From: Ceratorhiza oryzae-sativae
Lineage: Eukaryota > Basidiomycota > Agaricomycetes > Cantharellales > Ceratobasidiaceae
Direction of reading: 5' to 3'
Length of the DNA: 64,000 bases
Assembly: GCA_030998015.1 (NCBI GenBank)
Contig: JARWMV010000250.1
Location: 372,001 to 436,000, forward strand
Positions within the stretch are counted from its first letter, which is position 1; each line of letters opens with the position of its first letter. The translations under genes and the position numbers were made by a program. This document shows, one piece after another, positions 45,382 through 58,183 of the stretch. The notes below the pieces were generated by a model, which worked only from the letters and a program-made list of their open reading frames with translations, was not told where the DNA came from and ran no database searches.

Positions 45382-45948
45382 TAAATGCCGACCTTCAGCG
45401 TACTGCCTGTGGCAAAACTCTGTCAAGCGTGTCGGTCTCACCTCCAGCTCACTTCAATCCTACTAGGGCTATGCTTCCCAATGGCGGTCCGCATAATATG
45501 CGTATCGTTGCTTATTATTTGTCCAGTTTTCGGAGAGCTGGATTATGCCGATTTTTTCTGTTGTGCTGCCCGGTCTTCAGGCGAATGAAACATGGGCTTC
45601 TGAGGAAGAACGATAGGGACACTACTCGCAGTGTGCGGTCAGTCTTTTTCATGCGCTCATCAAACCCTATACACCTCTACGCATATTCAGGGATAGCAAA
45701 TTTGACATTCTTGGATAATCGGATTGCCCGCTGTTCCAAAAATTAAAAGTGGGAGGGTGCGCTCTGCATGTTTGCGACAGTCTCATTCGATACAAGAGGA
45801 AGGCATAGGTTATTGTTTCCTTTCAACGTCCAAGTTCACATAATACGCCAACGCGATTCTTAAATAAATGCATGTCTACTCTCTCAACGACGATACCCAA
45901 CGAAGTCAATTAGCACGTCACTGTAACTATAATGTGATTTGAACTTAC

Positions 45949-46459
45949 CTAGCTCCTCCCATTCCGAGCAACCGCCCACTCGGGATTTACTACCATGGAA
46001 CAAATGCTGTTGACGGAGGGGTGAATATTATTCACCCCAGCGCGGTTCCAACTGCATCTAAACGTGGCTCCTACATATGCGCATAGGAGATGAGATATGT
46101 CTTTGTTATCTGTAGCTACGTCCTGTATCTCCAGGCGCTGTAGCAAGTCGGTCGCTAGTGCAATGCGAGCTAGGTTGTCATCAACCAGCCTCGCGTTGAT
46201 CCGATCCTATTTAACATGCGTCAGTCAATACGAACTCCCCCGACCAGCCTCGGTTAAATGCCTCAAAGTCTTCCGTAACAGGCGGGTTCAACAGGCGCGC
46301 ACTAGCCAAGGACCGGAGTAAATCGCGGCCCAGAGTGGCAAGGGCCATGATATCCGGCGATGCGTGAATTCCGAGTACAATATCTCTTAGTGTGTAGGCA
46401 GATGAAGGCGACGCGAGGAATGCGATGGCCCCCTCGTCCCAAATGATCGCGATAGACAT
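45949..46459 (-). CDS. Degenerate RNase III-like domain protein
   Basis: The helix pattern matches an RNase III domain: ALATLGRDLLRSLASARLL where the family has EFLGDAVLxxxxSxxLY, then RINARLVDDNLARIALATDLL where it has LRAxLVNNxTLAxIAxxLGL, then ISHLLCAYVGATF where it has ADxFEAxIGAIYLD. The metal-binding acidic residues are replaced (LGD reads LGR, DxFEA reads HLLCA), so cleavage activity is unlikely. Start ATG at 46459; a splice between about 46218 and 46193 is implied but the simplest pair (GTATTG...AATAG) is only 25 nt, so the exon limits are unsure. The 3-prime end also abuts a perfect GTAAGT donor, so another exon may follow below 45949. Similar to the gene at 58184. Function unknown; dsRNA or rRNA binding is a guess by family. 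Confidence 0.5.
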
Positions 46460-47887
46460 CTACAGCTGAGGGAGGGACGGGGAACTCAACTTTTACAGCC
46501 GGACGAGAAGGAACGCTCTACACACCTTTTTACCTCGAGCGGCTGACTTGTATAACGATTCGTCTTGCCTTCGGAAGGCGAGTCGGGGCAAGCTGGGGTG
46601 GCTAGGGATATGTGGCTGGTTTGGCTTGGGGGTCTCTATAAGCCCGAACCGTGGGACTCACACAGTCAGCAAGACCCGCTGGGGTCCAGGGTGACATCTG
46701 CAGACAAAAGCCGAGATGTACGAAAGGGGTGGCGGCGGAGTTTGAAGGGTATAGCCACATGTTTGGATTTTAACTGTCGTGGCTATTCAATAGGATCATA
46801 TCTCGTGAACGTATCAATATCGCTGGCGCCTTCCACCAATACACTTATGGTCGTCTGTACGACTGATTCCCCGGATACTATTCGTTCTTATGGCTTTTAG
46901 AACATTCCTTATGCTGTTCCCGCTCGCTTGGGTTTGCGATTACCTTGTCTCGTCCCTTGCTCTCCGTTTCCAACCCAGTGGTTTATAGTGAGAACCATCT
47001 TTTGCGATGCGTACATCCTCAGGAGCGTTTCAGCAATCATGGATGCTGGTTCATTTTTTCTAGATGATGACCCTATTTCCAAAGGCACCCATAAGAAAGC
47101 GCATGCACACCAATTAGGTGCTTAGTACAAAAAAGCATAGTAAAACCTTTCATGACGAGGCGTTTAGGCATCCCAATACGCTGTGGCTCCTTAATCAGCC
47201 TGTCAAAGGCGACAGGACTCGAAGCTGATAACTCAAATAAATGAGGACGTGCCCCCTCCCTGATTATGCCCATACCTGTACTGAATTATAATAGGACGAA
47301 CGTGGTTGGGGGGGGGGGATTTGGCTCAAGATCGGCAAGTTGGCACTTCCTATCGCTGGTGGACTTCTGGTCGGGGTCGAGCAAAAGGTTAGAGAGGGTC
47401 AACAAGGTGATCAGAAAGTAGCGTATCATTGGCAGATTCGTAAATGGGTCTTCTGGCAACTGGATATTCTGTTAGACAACAAAGAGATTCAACGGTATCG
47501 GTTCTCGACCACTGTGGCCACGGCGCCAGCCAACTTTGATTGTGCTCAACAACGGTTGTATAGAGCCGATATTATAGTCACCGCTCGAATCGTTTCTTGC
47601 TGGTGTGATTTCCTTGCATCCCGGAAGATGGAGGAACGAAATGGAATTACCTACATGAGATAAACTGAAATGCGAAAGAAGCACACGTGACCCCGCCAAG
47701 TTACTGAGATTGCTTCGAGTGCTTCCCCATGTGGAAGCCAACGACGAGGAACGCAGATCCATTATCAAATTAAGCGGTCTTCTCAACCATATGCTTCGTT
47801 TTTTCGGGTGTTTTTGCACTGCTCCGGCCCGATAACGGACAGTATAAGGAGGTAGGACGGGAGGAGGTTAGTCAAGTCGCCTTCGCC
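46460..47887. other. No convincing gene
   Basis: Short plus-strand frames at 46565-46900 and 47340-47663 lack recognised motifs. The second contains YHWQIRKWVFWQLDILLDN, perhaps a gene relic. A G run lies at 47309-47318. The end of this interval is the promoter of the secreted-protein gene. Confidence 0.35.
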
Positions 47888-50167
47888 ATGAAAACGCCCG
47901 CTCAGCTTTTATTCGGTATCCTGATAGCCGCACAGCTTGTTTTAGCCAGTAAGAGGATCAATGGTCTCTCCAGCTATGCACAAGAGCTGTAAGTGCTATG
48001 ATCTAGTCTTTCAGAGTCCGCGCGATTGAAACGTCCAGGTTCGACACCGCTATGACCTATAATGACAACGGCTGGGACCCCATTCGTGGTGTGACGGGGG
48101 CCGGAAGTGCTCGGGCTACTGTATGGTGCGTTCTGGTTATTTTTGGCTCGCTGGCTGTACGTTTAACAAATTCATTTTAGGTACGCTGTTGGACTTCTCG
48201 CACGCAACGAAGGTTCGGACGCAGCAATTGCTCGAGACATCATTGCTCGTGAGATTGATGCCCAGTATACTGTCCCCGGGAATCCATGGTACGGCACGTA
48301 CAAAGAAACGTTCGAGGAGCCCGTCCCGGGCACATCCCAGTATCCTGCTTCAATTTATGTAAGCTACGCCATTATAGAGCACGCGCCGTGATAACTAACA
48401 TACACACAAATAGGGTTCTTACGACCCTAGTAAGTTGGTTTGTACCTGATGCGTTCGCTTGTATTAAATTTAAATTATCTGAACATTGTAGATTGGGTGA
48501 GTAGTCGGTAGTATGTCTACGTGCGCTTTGCTCAAGCGACATACCTCTAGCGCGAGTTCGTCGGTACCGCATTTATTCTTGCCATTGAGGAGTACTCCAA
48601 ACTCCTGGGAAATGTTCTCGTAAACAGGATGGTTGATAGGTATGTCACGCAGCCGGAATGAAGCGCAAGCGTCTCAATCCGTCGGCCTAGTCTCAAACTC
48701 GCGGTCCTCGGAGGACTGACGCGGGTAGGCTTGGATGGAGATAATCTAGATTAATCTACACAAATCCAGCATTAATGCGAGCATTTTCTACTGGATGGCT
48801 TGGGTACGTCACTGCTTTTGTTAATTACTGGTAGCGCTGTTTCATTTATCCGTCTGCCTAAAATGCAGGCACCGGATCGGAGACGCCAACTTTACCCAAA
48901 CGGCTGAACGAGTGCGCACTTTGAAACCCGAGCACCATGAGAGTCGTTAAAAACTAACCTATGTAGGAAGCTAACTCCCTCTACGAGATTTATCGCACGT
49001 CGAACAATTCACTCACCGAATTCAACGCGTAAGACCTGGCTATACCAATATGACCGACTAACTAATTTGACATTGCTCAGACCAACCTACTACGGAATCG
49101 ACATGTGGGCGTTGTCTCTTTGGAGCAAGTATGCGCCTTCAAATAGTAGCCTTGCGAAATATGGCCCTGTAATGCTTTCAGGGCTATGGGACACTATGAG
49201 CGAATACTACAACGCAAATCTCAAGAATTTTGCTGGACCATACGACCGGACCTATGGAAATGGTATAAAATCTTTCGATAGCCGAGTTGCTTAATCCGCA
49301 TCTGACGTGATGTTAGATATGACAACCTATCTGGCAGTCATTGGATTGTATCAAGCCTGTGTGGTTGGTATGGCCAAGGCGCCTCTCCCACCCAAACTAT
49401 ATACATCGAAGCACATCGATGATTGGGCCCAGGGGCATCTAGTGGCCTTGACATGTGATACTGCAGTCAAGCATGCTAGCCCGAAGGCAAAGTCCGCTTT
49501 GACGAATTTTAGCCAGCCTAGGTATTTAGAACGATATATCCGGTCAAGGTATGCAAGCAAGTCTGAGGTTGTCACCAAACATTAATCTGTATATCAGCGA
49601 GACAAATGATACTCGCCGACCTGTGACTACATGGGTAGAAGAGTGGGCAATGCTCGGCGGTGAATCCATCAGCGAAACTGTCCACGTTCGTGGAAATCAG
49701 TTCGTGCCTGGCCTCATCCAATGGTCACCTAAGAAAAATATCATTTCCTGGATTGCCTGGTCCCAGTCGGCCAATTGGCTCTCTGGTGTTGTTAGCAAAT
49801 CGAGCTCTGGGCAACCGGTGTTGACATTATCATATCCAAATAGGAGCATCCCTGGAACAGATCGCTTCACATTTACTACTGGCGGCTTGCCTTATGTGCC
49901 TGGCTCGAACATGACTTGGCCCGGGTTCGAGGGATTGCCAGGGATCAAGCTCAAGGTTACGGCAATTGGAGTGGACGCACCTTCAACCTATTTCAGCAAC
50001 AGCGCACTACACGAATAGTGCGTCGATTTGAACTTACTATTACAGAGCACTGATGCATGTTTACCAGCTTATACTGGAACACTACCTACCATGTATCTCA
50101 AAACTTTACAGGTACCCCCTCGATTTCGTTCACGCTCACAGAAACAGCAAAGCCCCCCGTATCTTAA
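47888..50167 (+). CDS. Secreted conserved fungal protein, probable helical-barrel fold
   Basis: A signal peptide (MKTPAQLLFGILIAAQLVLA) is followed by a large extracellular protein of roughly 600 residues in about nine exons. Recognisable stretches in order: ELFDTAMTYNDNGWDPIRGV, WYAVGLLARNEGSDAAIARDI, QYPASIYGSYDPNWREFVGTAF, INPALMRAFSTGWLG, SLTEFNAPTYYGIDMWALSLW, MSEYYNANLKNFAGPYDRTYG and DMTTYLAVIGLYQ, then a beta-rich C-terminal part with VTTWVEEWAMLGGESISE and KYYCY-free end TETAKPPVS. The repeated W/Y-rich helices and the NAPTYYG and GPYDRTYGYDM motifs fit a fungal family I have met only as uncharacterised secreted proteins; a carbohydrate-active alpha/alpha barrel is an inference. Several NxS/T sites are present. 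It looks intact. Confidence 0.75.
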
Positions 50168-50232
50168 GCGTAAAATACTACTGTTACGTTAAGCTTTTCA
50201 ATGGACACCAAGCCAATACTTTCTAAGTGTAT

Positions 50233-50529
50233 TTAGAGAAGATTCTCTTCTGAAGCCAATCGAGTCGTGCCTGGAGTAAATTCGAAACATTTATCATTCC
50301 AACTACTCATGCACCCAAACCCACCACTGATCCAAGTCGTTTCATCAGGGTTTCGTCGTATCTCAAACAGCACACGATTCCCAACGTGGATGAATCGAAC
50401 GCTAAGGACCACTCTGCCAGAAAAGTGACATGCATTCTCAGTGGGAGGCGAGGCAACTTGTAAGAGCGTGCGCCCGGCGATAGTGCGGCTGGGAGTGTCG
50501 AGTTGGGGAAACAACTTCAAGCCGGACAT
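50233..50529 (-). CDS. Possible small protein, unknown
   Basis: An uninterrupted frame with ATG at 50527-50529 encodes 98 residues (starting MSGLKLFPQLDTPSRT, containing VVLSVRFIHVGNRVLFEIRR). It is tail-to-tail with the secreted-protein gene, 65 bp away. Its composition is protein-like but no family is recognised and no introns are needed. Confidence 0.35.
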   Translation of the reverse strand: MSGLKLFPQLDTPSRTIAGRTLLQVASPPTENACHFSGRVVLSVRFIHVGNRVLFEIRRNPDETTWISGGFGCMSSWNDKCFEFTPGTTRLASEENLL

Positions 50530-51594
50530 GACCGCTTCTGCCGAGCAGTATCGATTACTAACAGCTACATGGCGAGTGTGATACTTCGATTGTGTTCGAC
50601 TCGGGTGCTTCGCTTGAGTTTCGCTGTCTTCAGCACCAAAAGACGAACACAGGGTCCACTTTGAGAGTTATACGGTAGGATTTAGGGTACGTTCCATTCT
50701 GCCAGCTCCGCCAACTTTGGCAAGCCTCCGCAACAGTCTATATTGGATTTTGTAGTAATACAAAGTAGATTCTTGGGGAACATATACGAACTAAGTTTCT
50801 ATATCCACAATAAACAGAGCGGAGCAGGCTTTCCAATACCCCAGCGATTCTAAGCAGTAGGGTATGCAAGTACTTTATGTTTGATCAAGAATCCGGGTGC
50901 GCCGCAGCAAGGAGCTCAGGTGTAATTTGTCGACACAAGAATGGGGGCAACGCACAGGGAAGGTTTGCAGTTGTGCGTGAGCAATCGATAGTCATGGAAA
51001 CTACTAGAAGTTTTCAGCATTACCCGGGTAGCTGCCTTCAAGCGCCAGATGACGAACATTCCGCTATACAGAAAGCGCTCGAGTACCGGTGGAAGATAGA
51101 CGGACCGATTTGGAGGCGTCTCGCCGTAGATTCCCGAGAGTGATGCGCTCTAGTGTGTGACTACGATGCAACAAGTTGATACGGGCGACCGCTAGACTGT
51201 GAGCGTTTCCGGTTTAAATTTCTGCTCAATGTAACCTGCAAGACGAAATATAATTCCATCTCAGGAGTCTCCCATACTTAACTGCCAACTGCTTATACCG
51301 ACTCTTGTGTGATTCCAATGGATTATCAAGTGCTCCGAAAGATGCCCTATTCTGAAAAGCAGATGTAGGCCTAGATGGTGTTGCGGTGTGACTGAGCATT
51401 GCCGCCCACAACCAAACATGTTCAAAGTACAAGGTCTTATACAATACCACAATGCTGAGTACATACACGCCTAATTCCCCAGAATGCATCATGAAACCAG
51501 GGCAGAACATATCCAAGAACTGAAAGGAGCCTGTAGAACTCAGGTAAATACCTCCCATAAGGTGGTTACCTCAACTCACTCAAGCGTAAAATGT
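50530..51594. other. No convincing gene
   Basis: Only short frames with no motifs on either strand. Confidence 0.4.
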
Positions 51595-52243
51595 TCATTT
51601 AGCCTTTTTCAACGACTGGGTGCCATCGCTATTCGTGGGTTGACTGTTGCCTTGTGCTATAATAGCCTTGCCTATAGGATCGTTCTTATCCACCGTTCTG
51701 AGGAGGCACCCGCCAAATATTTCTCGTAGAAAGAACTCCAGCAGTGAGCCTTTAGGAACGTCATTGCGCGGGAAAACTTTGTCGTTATCTATGGTGTATT
51801 CTCTCAGTAACTCGAGTTTTTTAAAGTTTTTTGCCTTTTTTTGCGAACGACGGGCCTCCAAAATATCCCATAGGTTCACTTGGAGGTCGCCAGCTCTCTG
51901 GTGAGACGTTGACAAATCTATACTTAGCCTAACTGGGCATCTAAGACTCCTGTCACGCACTCACGCTTTGGCTCTCTTCGACAGTTCGAGGCAAGCTCTC
52001 TCCCTCAACCCTACGAAATAGTTTTTGCCAGGACGGGAGATCATCGACCTCGGTTCCAATTGTCTTGTTGAATTCGTTGATTCCAGCTTGGACAATTTGT
52101 TTCTGTGCCAACCTGTAGTCATCCCCTTTCCAGCGCTTGAACTTTGCAAGCCGACGAAAGTTTTCGGTGTATGAGATGTCTGGGTCCACCGTAAAGTCTT
52201 TGAACTGCTCAAAAAATTTCTTCAAGTTGGCACGCGCTTTTAT
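51595..52243 (-). CDS. Uncharacterised agaricomycete family protein (5-prime end unresolved)
   Basis: Two exons are clear. The first contains KKFFEQFKDFTVDPDISYTE, FRRLAKFKRWKGDDYRLAQ and INEFNKTIGTEVDDLPSWQ, ending ESQS at a GTGAGT donor (51961 region). The second starts RAGDLQVNLWDILEARRSQ and includes LREYTIDNDKVFPRNDVPKGSL. This order (aromatic FF-x-F leader, LASWQKL-type motif, then VNIxDLxDxxR) is a recurrent pattern in mushroom-forming fungi, with no known function. The exon upstream of 52243 is not placed: GNYKGHAPRPQEV precedes the FF motif after a plausible CTCAG acceptor. No catalytic motifs visible. Confidence 0.55.
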
Positions 52244-55208
52244 GACTTCTTGGGGGCGTGGAGCATGTCCTTTGTAGTTGCCTGAGGTATACTTTATTCT
52301 ATACTAGTTCATGGCGTTACCTCACGTTGCACACAGATAATAGTGGATTACAACATACTTTGCGCTTTTTGTCCGCGCTAGGAGAATCATTGGACACAAA
52401 ACGGGAGTATAAACTGGGAATAAACGTCGAAACGGTGCCTCCTAGGACTGGGTGTCGAAATTTAACACGAATGTGGTTCAAAATACTAGGATATCCCAGC
52501 GCCATGGTGTAAATTTGTGTTCTGCGATGGTGATAAAGGATGTGGCTTTCTTGTGGCGGGTGGCAACTGGAATTGCTTCCGGATGGCGCTCAAGCACATC
52601 GCCTGAGGGCGCAAGACCCCAGCCACTGTATCGTTCGGGCTCGCACTGTTCCATCCTACTGTTTGCATATGTTCATCACTTGAACAATACTCAACATGTT
52701 TCTAGATTGTGACCTGTGTTGATTTTACCATCTACAAGCGCATGTCAACCCGACCATCAGCGACTATTTTGAATAATCGTGAAGATCGAGATGAGCCTTC
52801 AGGTTGTATGCACGTGTTCGTCCCGCCCTTTTCGTCAAAACAGCCTTCCAAAAGTCGTTTCAGCAAGTATCACTGTTACTCGATTCTATCCTAGCGTGGA
52901 CTAACCTAAGCATTAGTGCGAATTTAGGCCTGATCTACTCCTGTCGCGTTCCTGTCGAGGTTGTAGTACACCCACTATCCCAAGCGCTCAATGCTACCGG
53001 CTGTCCGTCATCGAATACCGATAATCATTTGTAATAACATTCTGATTCTTTAGTGAGCTCAGAAATGAAATATCTAAACGAGAGCATAAATGCATCATCT
53101 CTGGAAGCAAGTAACCCGGCCCGAACTTGAAAGCGACGCAAGTGGTACGTTGTGGTACCCGCGAAATAGAAAGCAGATCTAACTATTGTAAGGATGCACT
53201 TTTTAGGCCTCCAAATTACAAATCTGCAGGTCTAATCATGTTCAACGCAAAGGGAGCCTGCAGAAGCCAGGTGATGAAAACCGATGACGGCACTAGCGTA
53301 TCCAAATCCTCTAGGCTTGCGGACAAAACTAATGAGCCACTTCTTTACTCGCCGTATTTTATGTGTGTTGTCACGGTGTGGGCATGTAGCACATACACAC
53401 TTTTCGAACATGCCTTGGACTTGCGGTATTTAAGACGTAGGGTACATCCAAATAACAGCTAGAGTGCTTGATTACTGCTGAACCCAATAATACCTCACAC
53501 GACGCTAAAATAATGGCGCCCACGTCTTCGTTTACACTTGGTGCGCCATCCGTTCGCGATACAAATTGTGTTTTGGATCGGCCTCAACACCACCCCATTG
53601 TGCTGAACAATAGACACGGCTTGCCACCCTTGGCGGCAAGAGTAAATAGCTTCCAAGAGGTACACCAGCTACCTTTGTACCCACCTCACCCAATGACCAC
53701 TCTTGAAAACTAGACGAATAGCATTCGGACCGGTAGGTTAGGTACCATTGCTTCGATTACATATGGCTCAGAGCAAACTTTAGCGCTCTTTCCTATTTTT
53801 GTTTCAAGACCTTGCACCAATGAGCGTCTACTCCCTGGCCCGCAAAATTACCCATCTGTACATAGTCGCAGAATATTCCCATGAGCCTGGATCGATTAGC
53901 TCTTGCTTTTCACTAGTTCTTGAAAAGTATGGTTTATCAGATCCATACATCCGCCCGCGATGCGCATACTACAGGCCTTTTATACTCGAGATGAACCTGG
54001 AAGAGGCTTGAGCCATGCAAGGCCAGACGGCTATGGAATCAAACGACCAAAACGGCCGTTTTGGGAGGGTCCATATATGAATACTCCTTGTGGGCGATAT
54101 CCGACCTCGAGGTCGAATTGGAACAAACCGGTTATCCTGAATGCGCAAATCGGAATCTCCGCCAGCGAGTTTTGGAAATGATTGTGTCTTGGAACGTGAC
54201 TTTGAATCTGTTGAAGAAGGGCATGATGAAACTATCGGCGTAACGCTCTCGGGGAGATGCTGTATACAATTGATTAGCCCTCGGTCTACGTCAGATTTTG
54301 GATATACCGTGTTCATGAATGAATATACGTATTCTCTCTAGACTCGTCCGACTGCTTTGTTATGTTCAATACAATTACACCCTCAAGTTTCAGCACTTTT
54401 TTGTCGTCTGAGGGTATTCCAAAATCCATGACAAGCTGTGTAGGAGAAACCCGAGCAAGAAGCGTGAGAGCCAAGAATGTCCAAGCGCGGTACACGACCA
54501 CGCCATCTCTTCATCGGGGAGAATATGTATTCAAGGATGAACAGTCGACGACGAGATAAGAGCATCCAGAACAAAGTTTCCCAAGGCACACTCCAAACAT
54601 CCGATACCCACCTGTCAAACAAGGTTGACCAGCACAAGCGTAGGTCGAAAGCCCTTGCTCAAGACAGTCAAGCATATTCTCACCCATCATCGTCATCTCT
54701 CTCGCTATTCCCGAACGATACACCCAAGGGGCCTGGCCCAGAGTCTATTCGCTTCCCGCCTGTGTCCACAGACCCCCAGTGACGCATGGACCAAAGGCTC
54801 CTGACATCAACCCGGTTCAGCTCGGGAGCCAAGCTGCAAGTAAGCGTTCACGGCGGGGCAAAGATCGTCGTTTTTGTCGCGCCCCTTTCCTGCCCCTATT
54901 CACCCATTGCCTTCTCTCGCGCCTGGCGCACTTCCCCGTTCCTGTCTAGGAATCGGTGAAATGTCGAGAACGATCGCGTCATGCGGGCAAGCGAATTCCG
55001 GCAAAGCCCCACGCCAAGCACTTCACAGCCTCACCCAAGAAGGCCAAGGCAGACTCGCGCGTGTCATTGGGGTTTCGAGATCGATGAAAAAGAAGTATAA
55101 AAAAATCGGTTATAATATTCAATCATTGGATACAATTACAGTATACGGATGAGTATGAAAACGACGAAAAAAAAGAAATACACACAAGCAAAACCCGAAA
55201 GAATGAAT
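52244..55208. other. Long interval without a supported gene
   Basis: Many frames of 60-115 codons lie on both strands (for example minus 53969-54316 and 54313-54501) but they overlap each other, lack motifs and do not join by splicing. A decayed gene around 54.0-54.6 kb is possible. No repeats or RNA genes recognised. Confidence 0.4.
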
Positions 55209-57508
55209 CTAGGCTACCATCTCGACCTCGCGCATCCTCGGCTCTTCCCGCCGCTCTGGCTCGCTCTTGGGCTCTTGCTTGTCCAGCCATGCGCGGTTGA
55301 CCGCAACGATCATCGCTTGGATGACGGCAATGTGTTTCATCTGCTCCTCCACCTGTGCCTTGGTCTTGGCATCCTCTTCGCCATTGAGCGCGATCGATGC
55401 AAATGATGGCAGGACGGTAGACGAAGCACGTCGACTGGCAGAAGGTGTGCCAGCGCGAGATGTGGCGGTGCTCTCGCTGCTGACCTCTTCGTCCTCGTCG
55501 CTGCTCGCAGGCGAGCGGGGGACGGGGCGAAGGCGGAACGACGGCTCGAGCAGAGAGCTGATGCCGGGCAACGTGATCTTTTCGCCAGGCTCCGACTTGC
55601 TCGAGGGAGATGGAGAGAGCGATGGCAGTGTGGGATACAGACCAGAGCTCGACCCGAGCTTGGCGGGCATCCCTGGCGTGCGCATACCCAGACGAGGCTC
55701 GACGGGCTGAGGAGGGGCAAGGTTGTCCTCGTCGACGCTCATGTCGTCGTCTTCCTCCTTGACCGCCGGCGGGGCCGCCTTGAGCGGCACAAAGCTCCTC
55801 TTGTCGCCAGACAGTTGCGGGGCCGGACCCATTCCGCCAAGAGCAGGAGCACGACTGGGCCGGAGCGCGTCAAACTCGAACTCGCTCTCGCTCGGCGTAC
55901 GACGACTGCTCGAGCTCGCCGGGCGTCTTTGCGGACTGGGAGCAGATTTGGCAGGGGCTGAAGACGTGCCAGGGGTGGTGCCTGGAGCAGAAGATGCGCT
56001 TGCAGCAGCTGCCGCAGAGAGCGCCGACAAGTCGAGCCCTGGATACAAGCCCGCGGCGATCTGGCTCTGGAGGGCGAGCGCCTGTGCCTGTGCCTGTTGA
56101 TAGGCCGCGATGGCGTTGTAGTCGACACCTCCGAGACCAGCGCCGCCGAGCATGCCCAAGCCAGGCAACCCGCCGAGACCGAGCCCAAGCCCGAGCAGGC
56201 CTGGCATGCCGGCTAGACCAAACTGGGCCAAGGTGGTCGGATCGAGGAACTGTTGGGGTGGCGCGATCGGCGGAGGGGCGACACCGAGGCCGAGCGCATG
56301 GGCATAGACGCTCGATGCGACCTGCTCGCCGAGCTTGACGAGATACTGGTTCCACTGGGAGAGCTCCTCGGCCGAGCGCGGGTCGGGGAGGGGCAGGGCC
56401 GGGACGCCACTGGACAGGGCCGGGTTGGCGTTGGGATGGAGCGCGAGCGACGGATGGGTCGCGCCGAGCGGAGGAAACCCGAGGGACGACAGTGACGAGA
56501 GCCGTTCGGCCATTTCTGGAACAACGTTAGATGGATACGTAAGCGGGGCAAGTGCACTTACGGGCGTCGTAAGTCGGCTGGAACTTGCGTTTCTTGGCGT
56601 CGGTCCAGAAATCATCCGAGGGGCTGGAAGGATCGCTGCCGTTGCCGTCACGTGCACGCTTGCCCAGAGCGGGGGTCTCCCAGCCGTAGCCAATGTCGGC
56701 ATGCGGGGGCATGGGCGAGATACGTGCCGAGGCTGGATTGATCGTCAGAGCCGGCCCGATAAGATACAGGAGGCGACATACCTGGGGTGAGGGCCTCGTC
56801 TGTCGAACGGGGCGAGACGCTGCCGAGTTCGTTGGTGAGCCCGGGGCCGTACTGGCCGTGGTGCTGGCCGCCCGCAAAGCTGGCGAGCGTAGGACTGCGG
56901 GCATGCTCGCGTGTCGCAGTGGCCCCAGCGAGATACGCAAGGTTGGCAGCGCCACCCAGACCAGCTAGGGACGGATGCAGCGCATGGAGATCGAGTCCCC
57001 GGGGCGGAGCGGCGTTGGGGGCCTGTGCACGGACACGCTCGACGTATGACTCGTCGTGGACGGTGATGGCCTTGGAGTGCCGGTGGGCGAGATGGTGCTC
57101 CTCGGTGTGGATCTTTTCGTGCTTTTTGAGATCCTGTGGGCGCTTAAATGGCTTGCTGCATATCTCGCAGACGTGGGGCTTGAGCGGGGTGTGGACACGC
57201 AGATGCGAGGTGATGTGGTCGCGCTTGGCGCACGTCGCGCCGCAGCCCTTCCACTTGCAGGTGAGGCAGAGGTTGTTGGTCGACTTGCGGCCGATGTGGT
57301 CGTTGCACAGGTGGATGTAGAGCAGCTCGGGATCGGCGGCGACCCTGTCGCAGCCCTCCCAGAGACACTGGTGGCCGGGTGGCGGCGGCGTCGCGGCGGG
57401 GGCGGTCGTGGGAGCGGCGGCGGGCGGGGGCGAGGCGGAGTCGGGCATAAATGCGAACGGGTAGGTGTATGCCGCAAGAGGGTGGGGGAGCGTTCGATTG
57501 GCGAACAT
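55209..57508 (-). CDS. pacC: PacC/Rim101 pH-response zinc-finger transcription factor
   Basis: PacC activates alkaline-expressed genes after proteolytic processing through the Pal/Rim pathway, and binds GCCARG sites. Three exons (57508 to about 56782, 56731-56563, 56519-55209; splice GTATGT...ATCCAG and GTAAGT...GTTCCAG) encode about 735 residues. Three C2H2 fingers lie near residues 50-140: [24 protein letters not shown], then CTLT-like [23 protein letters not shown], then [21 protein letters not shown], the diagnostic PacC arrangement. A KKRKFQP basic patch follows. The C-terminal half is Ser/Pro/Ala-rich with long Leu/Gly ([20 protein letters not shown]) and Ala/Gln stretches, and EE/SS acidic patches, as in basidiomycete PacCs. 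Divergent from the RNase III-like gene, with 675 bp between starts. Intact. Confidence 0.92.
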
Positions 57509-58183
57509 CGGTGACGGCTGCCGCTTATATAGTCCGAACGAGTGATCAGGGGCTGGGACTTGGCACTCGTCCCGCGCTCTCGAATGCCAAGCCCTTATGA
57601 AGCCCCCCCAATTTCCAACGCGCGACGCCAGCCCACGTCGCTGGGTCCCGCCGCACCCCCCAGCCACCGCACCCCGGGTCCTCCGCAGCAGCCGGTCGCC
57701 GCCAATTATACACCCTCCCGTGCGTCATCCGGCTCCTCTGTCACGCCGCTTAGCTCATCCCTCTCGATGCCGCCGGGCTTGGTCTGAGTCCCAGCCGCCG
57801 ATCCAGGCTCGGACCTTGGCCCGCCTTGACATCCTGCGCCAGAACGCATACACCCCACCCGTCGCCGGCCTGAAATACATCACACGGCCCCGAATTGCCT
57901 CGGCTGCTTTTATTAGACGCGCCGGCCAGAAATAAACTGCCAGCGGTTGCCTTATCTGCCCCAGGAACGTTGTCGCTACCCGATATGCCGGAATCCTCCA
58001 TCACGCTGTTCAGGAAAATCCCTTTACGCCCCGATCACCTTGGCCAAGCATATGCCACACAGCCAATCGGTTGCATCATCGTCGCATGCGTCTTGAAATC
58101 TCGGCACCATTACAGCACTGTCCGGACATTGCTCGGTGCACCATCACGAGGAAGATACCAGCCAAGAGTAATAATAGCACTCA
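57509..58183. promoter_or_regulatory. Divergent promoter of pacC and the RNase III-like gene
   Basis: 675 bp separate the start codons. A GTTATATA-like stretch (plus 57526-57531 TATATA reading toward pacC) lies 20-30 bp upstream of the pacC start. GCCAAG occurs on the plus strand at 57588 (ATGCCAAGCCC) and again at 58042 and 58160, matching the PacC core GCCARG, so autoregulation or co-regulation is possible. Confidence 0.45.
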
